Shown piece after piece: positions 1 to 5,420 of a stretch of 7,686 nt of DNA. The notes beneath the pieces were generated by a model. It was given only the letters and a program-made list of their open reading frames with translations. It ran no database searches and was not told the DNA's origin. Position numbers and translations under genes: made by a program. The stretch covers positions 1 to 7,686 of the forward strand of contig JAEEIC010000274.1 of NCBI GenBank assembly GCA_016281165.1, given 5' to 3'. Every line of letters begins with the position of its first letter. The stretch's first letter is position 1. Origin of the DNA: Bacillota bacterium (GTDB taxonomy: Bacteria > Bacillota > Clostridia > Peptostreptococcales > Anaerovoracaceae).

Positions 1-508
1 CGACGAGGTCTCGGGCATCTTCCGCCTGCTCGTGAAATACGTGAAGTCGGAGATAGACGAGCTGAACAGGAGCAACGTCAGGGTGCGGATCATCGGGGAT
101 CTCGAAAAGCTTCCCGAAGAATCCGCCGAGGCCGCTCTTTACGCCGTGAGGACGACCGCGGAAAACACCGGCCTGGTGTTCTCCATCGCCATAAACTACG
201 GGGGCAGGGCGGAGATCGTAAGAGCCGCGAGGAGGCTGGCGGAAAAGGCCGCGAAGGGAGAGATAAGTCCCGAAGAGATAAGCGAAGCTTCGATCTCGGA
301 GGAGCTCTATACCGCCGGCATGCCCGATCCTGATCTGGTGATCAGGACCGGGGGAGAGCACAGGCTCTCCAACTTCCTCACCTGGCAGACCGCCTACAGC
401 GAGGTCTATGTGACAGACGTCTACTGGCCCGATTTCACTCCCGAAGAGTACGACAGGGCCCTTGACTGGTACGCGGGACGCGACAGAAGGTACGGAGGCA
501 TCAAATGA
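1..508 (+). CDS. uppS: Undecaprenyl diphosphate synthase (cis-prenyltransferase), 5'-truncated
   Basis: The reading frame is open from base 2 and gives 168 residues. The family is usually about 230-255 aa, so the N-terminus, including the catalytic Asp of the MDGNGRWA region, lies upstream of the window. The enzyme adds cis-isoprene units from IPP to farnesyl diphosphate, making the C55 carrier lipid for peptidoglycan and other wall polymers. It acts at the inner face of the membrane. Visible family blocks are DEVSGIFRLL at the left edge, INYGGRAEI, and the IPP-binding signature RTGGEHRLSNF (bases 344-376), followed by WQTAYSEVYVTDVYWPDF. The two Arg and the Ser of the signature correspond to the known E. 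coli residues R194, R200 and S202. The C-terminal RDRRYGG is also typical. An in-frame GTG at 32 is internal, not the real start, because conserved sequence continues upstream of it. The stop overlaps the cdsA start (ATGA), which implies translational coupling. Confidence 0.97.
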   Translation, partial: DEVSGIFRLLVKYVKSEIDELNRSNVRVRIIGDLEKLPEESAEAALYAVRTTAENTGLVFSIAINYGGRAEIVRAARRLAEKAAKGEISPEEISEASISEELYTAGMPDPDLVIRTGGEHRLSNFLTWQTAYSEVYVTDVYWPDFTPEEYDRALDWYAGRDRRYGGIK

Positions 509-1311
509 AGACGAGGATCATCTCGGGCCTCATAATGGCGCCTCTGCTCGTACTGGTCTGGCTGGGAGGGCTGCCGCTCTTCGCTGCCTGCCTTCTCATC
601 GCCGCCATGGGCATGCGCGAGTTCTACGAAGGCTTCAAGGCCATGGGAAGAGAGCCCGCCGCTTTCGCCGGCTATATCAGCCTCGGCCTGCTCTTTCTGA
701 TCGTTTACCTTAAGGAATTCGCGGGCATCCTCGCAGGGGAGGCGCTCATGACGTCTCTCGGCGCCTGGCTCTTCCTCACGGTCTTCCTCGCGCTGGCCGT
801 GAGCCTCAGAAGAGAGGACCACGACGTGTTCGATGGGCCTTTAGGGGCTCTGGGAGCCCTCTACGTCGCTTTTTTCTGCGTCCACGTGATACTTGTCGAA
901 AGGCGCTTCGGAAGCCTCGTATGGCTCATTTTCCTGGCCTCGTTCGGCACCGACATCATGGCCTACTTCACGGGGTATTTCCTCGGAAAGCGCAAGCTCT
1001 GCCCGAAGCTCTCGCCCAAGAAGACGGTCGAGGGAGCGATAGGGGGAGTGCTGGGGAGCGCGCTCTTCTGCGCCGTCTTCGCCCTGATCGCCTCGCCCGA
1101 TAAAGTCCTGATCTGCGCCGCCGCGGGGCTTATCGCCTCGCCCTTCGCCCAGGCGGGAGACCTGATCGCCTCGGCTTTTAAGCGCAAGATGGGCATCAAA
1201 GACTACGGAAAGCTCATACCCGGACACGGCGGCATCATGGACCGCTTCGACTCGGTCCTCCTCACCGCCCCGTTCATATATTACGCGCTCACGGCGCTGC
1301 ACAGTTTTTGA
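505..1311 (+). CDS. cdsA: Phosphatidate cytidylyltransferase (CDP-diglyceride synthase)
   Basis: This integral membrane enzyme converts phosphatidic acid plus CTP to CDP-diacylglycerol, the precursor of the anionic phospholipids. At 268 aa it has normal family length. It is mostly hydrophobic, with several membrane segments starting at residues 7-34. The C-terminal CDS signature is intact at residues 223-249: it begins SAFKRKMGIKD and ends PGHGGIMDRFD, holding the Lys-Asp and Asp-Arg-Phe-Asp residues linked to metal and CTP binding in this family. The SPKKTVEGAIGG motif before it is also characteristic. The ATG at 505 is supported by a GGAGG Shine-Dalgarno sequence at 494-498 and by the four-base ATGA overlap with uppS. 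The uppS-cdsA-dxr order is the usual one in Firmicutes. Confidence 0.97.
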   Translation: MKTRIISGLIMAPLLVLVWLGGLPLFAACLLIAAMGMREFYEGFKAMGREPAAFAGYISLGLLFLIVYLKEFAGILAGEALMTSLGAWLFLTVFLALAVSLRREDHDVFDGPLGALGALYVAFFCVHVILVERRFGSLVWLIFLASFGTDIMAYFTGYFLGKRKLCPKLSPKKTVEGAIGGVLGSALFCAVFALIASPDKVLICAAAGLIASPFAQAGDLIASAFKRKMGIKDYGKLIPGHGGIMDRFDSVLLTAPFIYYALTALHSF

Positions 1312-1315
1312 TCAA

Positions 1316-2482
1316 ATGAAGGATTTATGCGTACTGGGGTCGACCGGCTCGATCGGCACCCAGACATTGGACATAATACGGAACGCCCCGGAAGAGTTCA
1401 GGGCCGTCTCGCTCACAGCCGGCCGCAATATCGAGCTCTTCAGAAAGCAGCTGGAGGAGTTCAGGCCCCGCTACGCCGCCGTCGCGGAGATGAAGGACGC
1501 CGTGGAGCTGGCGAAGGAGTTCCCGAAGACCGCCTTCGGCTTCGGAATGAACGGTCTCGTCACCGCCGCTTCCATCGTGCCCTGCGCCATGGTGGTGAAC
1601 TCGCTGCTCGGGATGATGGGCATCAGGCCCACCTACGAGGCGGTAAGGGCGGGCAGAGACATCGCCTTCGCCAACAAGGAGACCCTGGTCGCCGCCGGCT
1701 CACTTATAATGCCTCTGGTGAAGGAGAAGGGCGTGAACTTCCTGCCCGTCGACAGCGAGCATTCGGCCATCTTCCAGAGCCTGCAGGGCGCGGCGGGGAA
1801 TCCCGTAAAGCGCATACTGCTCACCGCCTCCGGCGGGCCCTTCAGGGGATATACCAGGGAGCGGCTCGAGAAGGTGACCCTCGCCCAGGCTTTAAAACAT
1901 CCCAACTGGTCGATGGGGGCCAAGATCACCGTCGACTCGGCCACCATGATGAACAAGGGCCTCGAGATCATCGAAGCCAGCTGGCTCTTTGACGTCCCGC
2001 CCGAAAACATCAAGGTGCTCGTCCATCCCGAGAGCGCCCTGCATTCGGCGGTAGAGTTCGAGGACGGATCGATAATAGGCCAGATGGGAGCGCCCGACAT
2101 GCACATACCCATCGCCTACGCCCTGAGCTGGCCCAAACGCGTGAAGGGCGCCGGCAGGACCCTCGATCTGGCCGCTCTGGGAACGCTGCGTTTCGAGGAG
2201 CCCGATCCTGAGGTCTTCCGCTGCCTTGCCCTCGCTTACAGGGCGATAGAGGCGGGCGGCAGCTGCCCCTGCTGCATGAACGCCGCCAACGAGGAGGCCG
2301 TGGCCGCCTTCCTCGCCGAAAAGATATCCTTCGTACAGATCGCGGACGTAGTCGAAGCCTGCCTGGATTCGCACGTCCCGGAGGAGCTCGCCTCCGTCGA
2401 TCAGATCGAGGATCTCGAGAAGAGGGTGCGCGAAAAGGCGCGCTCCGTGATCGGAAACATGATGAATGAAAGGAGGAACTGA
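1316..2482 (+). CDS. dxr: 1-deoxy-D-xylulose 5-phosphate reductoisomerase
   Basis: Dxr (IspC) performs the first committed step of the MEP pathway, the NADPH-dependent rearrangement and reduction of DXP to 2-C-methyl-D-erythritol 4-phosphate in the cytosol. It is the target of fosmidomycin. The 388-aa length is normal. The NADPH-binding motif GSTGSIG is at residues 8-14 and ANKETLVAAG at 119-128. The metal ligands are D146 and E148 in PVDSEHSAIFQ and E217 in MNKGLEIIEA, matching D150, E152 and E231 of the E. coli enzyme. SGGPF at 172-176 and HPNWSMGAKITVDSAT at 195-210 are also intact. The ATG at 1316 gives the family's usual N-terminus only a few residues before the dinucleotide loop. It lies four bases after the cdsA stop, but the preceding bases (CAGTTTTTGATCAA) contain no recognisable Shine-Dalgarno sequence. 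Initiation probably depends on ribosomes finishing cdsA. Confidence 0.98.
   Translation: MKDLCVLGSTGSIGTQTLDIIRNAPEEFRAVSLTAGRNIELFRKQLEEFRPRYAAVAEMKDAVELAKEFPKTAFGFGMNGLVTAASIVPCAMVVNSLLGMMGIRPTYEAVRAGRDIAFANKETLVAAGSLIMPLVKEKGVNFLPVDSEHSAIFQSLQGAAGNPVKRILLTASGGPFRGYTRERLEKVTLAQALKHPNWSMGAKITVDSATMMNKGLEIIEASWLFDVPPENIKVLVHPESALHSAVEFEDGSIIGQMGAPDMHIPIAYALSWPKRVKGAGRTLDLAALGTLRFEEPDPEVFRCLALAYRAIEAGGSCPCCMNAANEEAVAAFLAEKISFVQIADVVEACLDSHVPEELASVDQIEDLEKRVREKARSVIGNMMNERRN
2471..2476 (+). promoter_or_regulatory. Shine-Dalgarno sequence of rseP
   Basis: AGGAGG lies six bases before the ATG at 2483 and within the last codons of dxr. It fixes the rseP start and ties its translation to dxr. Confidence 0.85.
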
Positions 2483-3244
2483 ATGAGTTACGTACTTACG
2501 CTCATATATGCCTTCCTGCTGTTCTGCTTTATGATAATCATCCACGAATTCGGCCATTTCATCACCGCGAAGCTGCTCAACGTCAAGGTGAACGAATTCG
2601 CCATCGGCATGGGGCCGGCCCTGTACAAAAAGCAGGGCAAAGAGACCCTCTTTTCCGTGCGCCTTTTCCCCATCGGCGGCTACTGCGCCCTTGAAGGTGA
2701 AGAAGACGACGGGGAGGGCGACAAGAACGACCCGAGGTCCTTCCTCAACCAGTCCTACCCGAACAAGCTCCTGATACTGGTCGCGGGCTCGGTGATGAAC
2801 CTCGTCTTCTGCATCGTTATAATGATCATCGTCTACCTGACTCTCAAGGTGGGCTTCTTCAGGGCCGTGAACTACGCCTTCGGCGTCACCGGCCTGGTCG
2901 TGAAGTCCATATATACCGGCCTGCAGATGCTCTTCTCGGGCGCCGCCTCCAGCGACGACGTGATGGGCATAGTCGGCATCGCGGGAGTAGTGAGCGAGCA
3001 GGCGAAGATGGGGCCCCTCGACGTCAGCTACCTGATGGCGATCCTGAGCGCCAACCTGGCCGTCATGAACATGCTGCCGATACCGGCGCTCGACGGCGGG
3101 CGCATACTGCTGCTCATCATCAAGTGGATCAGCCGCGGCAGGCTCTCGGACAGGACGGAGACCATAATCAACACCGTGGGCATGATACTTCTCATGGCCC
3201 TGATGCTGTTCCTGGTCGTCAAGGATACCATAAGGTTCTTTTAA
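2483..3244 (+). CDS. rseP: Site-2 protease, RseP/RasP family, lacking the PDZ domain
   Basis: This is a membrane-embedded zinc metalloprotease of family M50B. Relatives cut anti-sigma factors and leftover signal peptides within the membrane. The zinc-binding HEFGH motif is at residues 21-25 in the first membrane segment. The third zinc ligand, Asp, lies in NMLPIPALDGGR (LDG at 203-205). The RLFPIGGYCALEGE block (60-73) and the second membrane segment VAGSVMNLVFCIVIMIIVYL (about 100-119) match the family. At 253 aa it is short; B. subtilis RasP is 422 aa. The sequence passes from the second membrane helix almost directly (about residues 122-126) into the amphipathic segment that normally follows the PDZ domain, so the PDZ domain is missing while the catalytic core is complete. 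The usual GPVGI motif reads GIVGI at 162-166. Loss of PDZ may alter substrate gating, which is inference. The start directly abuts the dxr stop and has an AGGAGG Shine-Dalgarno sequence. The exact substrate is unknown, and no anti-sigma gene is adjacent. Confidence 0.92.
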   Translation: MSYVLTLIYAFLLFCFMIIIHEFGHFITAKLLNVKVNEFAIGMGPALYKKQGKETLFSVRLFPIGGYCALEGEEDDGEGDKNDPRSFLNQSYPNKLLILVAGSVMNLVFCIVIMIIVYLTLKVGFFRAVNYAFGVTGLVVKSIYTGLQMLFSGAASSDDVMGIVGIAGVVSEQAKMGPLDVSYLMAILSANLAVMNMLPIPALDGGRILLLIIKWISRGRLSDRTETIINTVGMILLMALMLFLVVKDTIRFF

Positions 3245-3250
3245 GGAGGA
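3243..3250 (+). promoter_or_regulatory. Shine-Dalgarno sequence of ispG
   Basis: AAGGAGGA overlaps the rseP TAA stop and ends three bases before the ispG ATG at 3254. It is the closest match to consensus in the window and supports strong or coupled translation of ispG. Confidence 0.85.
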
Positions 3251-3253
3251 TTC

Positions 3254-4318
3254 ATGAGGATCACAAGACAGGTCAAGGTCGGCGGCATACCGATAGGGGG
3301 CGGGGCTCCCGTCACCGTGCAGTCGATGTGCAATACCGACACCAGGGACCCGAAGGCGAGCCTGGAGCAGATCGAAAGGCTGGCTGACGCGGGCTGCGAG
3401 ATCATAAGGCTGGCTGTCCCCGACATGGAGGCCGCGAAGGGCTTCGCCGAGATCAAGAAGCGCTGCCCGCTGCCCATGGTCGCCGACATACACTTCGATT
3501 ACAGGCTGGCCATCGCCGCCATCGACGGCGGGGCCGACAAGATCAGGATCAACCCGGGCAATATCGGCAGCGAGGACAGGGTCGCGGCCGTGCTCGAAAA
3601 GGCCAAGGCGGCCGGGATACCCATACGCATAGGCGTGAACTCCGGCTCCCTCGAAAAGGAGCTGCTGAAGAAGTACGGCGGGGTCACGGCGGAGGCTATG
3701 TGCGAGAGCGCCCTCAAGGCGGTCGCGTATTGCGAGAGCTTCGGCTTTGATGATATAGTGGTATCGCTGAAATCCGCCGACGTGAAGATGAACCACGAGG
3801 CGCACAAGCTCTTCGCCTCCCAAAGCGACAGGCCCCTGCACATAGGCCTTACCGAATCTGGAGCGGGGAGGATGGCGGAGATCAAGTCCGCCGCCGCTTT
3901 AGGCGCTCTTCTGCTTGAGGGCATAGGCGACACCATGCGCATATCCCTCACCGGAGACCCGCTGAGAGAGGTCATACTGGCCAGGGAGGTGCTCGCGGCC
4001 GTGGGAGCGAGAAAGCGGGGCATAGACTTCGTCTCCTGCCCGACCTGCGGCAGGACGAGGGTCGATCTTCCCGCCATCGCCTCCGTCGTGGAGGCGAGGC
4101 TCTCGCCGCTCTCCGAAAAGCTGGCCAAAGAGGGCCGGTTCCTCAGGGTCGCGGTGATGGGCTGCGAGGTCAACGGGCCCGGAGAGGCCGCGGGAGCGGA
4201 CTTCGGGGTCGCCTGCGGCAAGGGCGTCGGTCTGCTGCTGGACCACGGGAGCATAGTAAAAAAGGTCGATGAGGATCAGATCGCGGACGAGCTCATCGCG
4301 CTGATCACTTCGAAATAG
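3254..4318 (+). CDS. ispG: (E)-4-hydroxy-3-methylbut-2-enyl diphosphate synthase
   Basis: IspG (GcpE) reductively opens the ring of methylerythritol cyclodiphosphate to give HMBPP, the penultimate MEP-pathway step, using a [4Fe-4S] cluster. At 354 aa it is the short two-domain bacterial form. The N-terminal TIM barrel shows PVTVQSMCNTDTRD, PMVADIHFDYRLA, DKIRINPGNIG and RIGVNSGSLE in the expected order. The C-terminal cluster domain has C262 and C265 in SCPTCGRTRVD, and C304 with E311 in GCEVNGPGEA. These are the three Cys and one Glu that ligate the cluster in characterised enzymes, so the protein should be functional. The ATG at 3254 follows an excellent Shine-Dalgarno sequence that overlaps the rseP stop. 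Together with dxr it supplies IPP that UppS, in the same operon, consumes. IspG is oxygen-sensitive, which fits an anaerobe but does not prove one. Confidence 0.99.
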   Translation: MRITRQVKVGGIPIGGGAPVTVQSMCNTDTRDPKASLEQIERLADAGCEIIRLAVPDMEAAKGFAEIKKRCPLPMVADIHFDYRLAIAAIDGGADKIRINPGNIGSEDRVAAVLEKAKAAGIPIRIGVNSGSLEKELLKKYGGVTAEAMCESALKAVAYCESFGFDDIVVSLKSADVKMNHEAHKLFASQSDRPLHIGLTESGAGRMAEIKSAAALGALLLEGIGDTMRISLTGDPLREVILAREVLAAVGARKRGIDFVSCPTCGRTRVDLPAIASVVEARLSPLSEKLAKEGRFLRVAVMGCEVNGPGEAAGADFGVACGKGVGLLLDHGSIVKKVDEDQIADELIALITSK

Positions 4319-4350
4319 AGATCAAAGAACAAGAACAGGGGAAAAAGAAA
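4319..4350 (+). other. A-rich 32-base gap between ispG and the lipoprotein genes
   Basis: This is the only non-coding gap in the first 7100 bases longer than about 20 bases. It is strikingly A-rich in a GC-rich region. It holds a modest Shine-Dalgarno-like AGGGG at 4337-4341, nine bases before the ATG at 4351. I see no hairpin with a T-run that could end the upstream operon, and no convincing -35/-10 pair. Read-through from ispG into the lipoprotein genes is therefore the simplest reading. Confidence 0.6.
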
Positions 4351-5403
4351 ATGAAGAAAAAGATCTTATCCGTTATCCTTACGCTCGCGCTCTGCGCGGG
4401 GCTTTTCGCCGGCTGCGGCGCTAAACAGGAGCAGAAGCCGGCCGAGCCGGCTCCCGCCCAGACCCAGCCGGAGCAGAAACCGGCCGAGCAGCCGTCCCAG
4501 CCTGAGCAGAAGCCGGCTGAACAGCCCGCGGAGCAAAAACCGGCCGAGTCCGAACAGAGACCGGCTGAGCAGCCTCAAAACCAGCAGGCGAACGAGCCCA
4601 AGTTCAGGCTAACCAAAGAAGAGTATCCCAGAGTCGACGGCTCCACCGTCACCATCCCTCTCTCCGAAGCCTTCTATTCGAAGCTCACCGGAGCGAGCGC
4701 CGATGAGGCGAGCCTCTTCATCAAGCACAACAAGACCCACGCGGCCTACGTGAACCTCATCAACAACGATACCGACATCATCTTCGTCACCAGCCCCAGC
4801 GAGGAGGAGCAGGCTCTGGCAAAGGACGCGGGCGTCGAACTCGAAGTCGTTCCCATCGTCAGCGAAGCCTTCGTCTTCCTGGTCAGCGCCGACAATGAGG
4901 TCCAGGGCCTGACCCACGACCAGATCGTCGGCATCTACAGCGGCAGGATCACCAACTGGAAGGAAGTCGGCGGAAAAGACGTGCCCATAAGAGCCTTCCA
5001 AAGGCCCGTCAATTCGGGCAGCCAGACCGGCATGCTCGACCTGGTCATGGATGGTACTCCGATGGCCGAAGCTCCGACCGAGCTCATCACCGCCTACATG
5101 GGCGAGCTCATCGACGCCGTGGCCGCCTATAACAACGAGCCCGACGCCATAGGTTACTCGTATTACTATTATGTAAACGACATGTGGGGCTACAACAAGA
5201 CCAGGCTCCTGGCGATAGACGGAGTCTTCCCCAACAACGATACCGTGGCCGACGGCAGCTACCGCTATCATACCGCCTACTACGCGGTGATCAGAAAGAG
5301 CGAGCCCGAAGGCAGCACCGTGAGAAAGATGCTCGACTGGATACTCTCCGAGGAAGGGCAGACCCTGGTCGAGGATACCGGCTACGTCAGAGCCGGCAAG
5401 TGA
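4351..5403 (+). CDS. PstS-like substrate-binding lipoprotein (periplasmic-binding fold)
   Basis: This is a predicted lipoprotein of 350 aa. Residues 1-21 form a signal peptide (MKKK, then a hydrophobic core) ending in a lipobox-like FAGC with the lipidated Cys at 22. Residues 23 to about 85 are a Pro/Glu/Gln/Lys-rich tether with five EQ[KR]PAE repeats. The rest resembles the PBP_like/PstS fold. RVDGST at 94-99 is the usual ligand-binding start of the mature domain. IYSGRITNWKEVGGKDVPI is a hallmark of the phosphate-binding family. RPVNSGSQTGM at 218-228 is a second anion-loop motif, and AIGYSYYYYV and EEGQTLVEDTGY close the domain. Known relatives deliver phosphate to the Pst ABC transporter, but no pstC, pstA or pstB gene is here. 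Phosphate is therefore only a guess at the ligand; an orphan binding or sensory role is possible. The next gene begins 17 bases downstream and shares its architecture. Confidence 0.88.
   Translation: MKKKILSVILTLALCAGLFAGCGAKQEQKPAEPAPAQTQPEQKPAEQPSQPEQKPAEQPAEQKPAESEQRPAEQPQNQQANEPKFRLTKEEYPRVDGSTVTIPLSEAFYSKLTGASADEASLFIKHNKTHAAYVNLINNDTDIIFVTSPSEEEQALAKDAGVELEVVPIVSEAFVFLVSADNEVQGLTHDQIVGIYSGRITNWKEVGGKDVPIRAFQRPVNSGSQTGMLDLVMDGTPMAEAPTELITAYMGELIDAVAAYNNEPDAIGYSYYYYVNDMWGYNKTRLLAIDGVFPNNDTVADGSYRYHTAYYAVIRKSEPEGSTVRKMLDWILSEEGQTLVEDTGYVRAGK
4429..4569 (+). repeat. EQ[KR]PAE repeats in the lipoprotein tether
   Basis: Five copies of a six-residue unit (EQKPAE four times, EQRPAE once) begin at residues 27, 41, 52, 61 and 68, with spacers of 1 to 8 residues. 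The 18-base units differ at synonymous positions (cag/caa, aag/aaa, gcc/gct, gag/gaa). This suggests selection on the amino-acid composition rather than a very recent DNA duplication. The segment is probably a flexible, extended linker through the cell wall. Confidence 0.85.
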
Positions 5404-5415
5404 AAGGAAGGGTGA
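5404..5415 (+). promoter_or_regulatory. Ribosome binding site deciding the start of the second lipoprotein
   Basis: The purine-rich AAGGAAGGGTGA follows directly on the TGA of the preceding gene and ends five bases before the ATG at 5421. The frame is open well upstream of this ATG, back into the preceding gene. This site, plus the signal peptide that begins at 5421, shows that the real start is 5421. Confidence 0.8.
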
Positions 5416-5420
5416 GACCC

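Noticed and set aside
1327..1992. A 221-codon + strand frame inside dxr
   Set aside because: It is Arg/Gly/His-rich and out of frame with the strongly conserved Dxr sequence.
1892..3841. A 649-codon open frame on the minus strand across dxr, rseP and ispG
   Set aside because: It lies antisense to three genes with unmistakable conserved motifs. Its translation is His/Asp/Gly/Arg-rich with no recognisable domain, as expected from the reverse complement of GC-biased codons.
3499..4254. A 251-codon minus-strand open frame inside ispG
   Set aside because: It is Ser/Ala/Pro-rich with no motif, no ribosome site, and complete overlap with ispG; it is a shadow of codon bias.
4609..5271. A 220-codon minus-strand open frame inside the PstS-like gene
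   Set aside because: The composition is Val/Gly/Asp-rich low complexity with no domain, and the + strand frame has clear family motifs.
4351..5403. Naming the first lipoprotein pstS
   Set aside because: The fold signature fits, but there are no Pst transporter genes nearby, and orphan relatives with unknown ligands are common in Clostridia.
5184..5420. Upstream extension of the second lipoprotein frame to an ATG at 5184
   Set aside because: This part overlaps the end of the PstS-like gene and translates to Arg/Gln-rich sequence. The signal peptide and ribosome binding site place the start at 5421.
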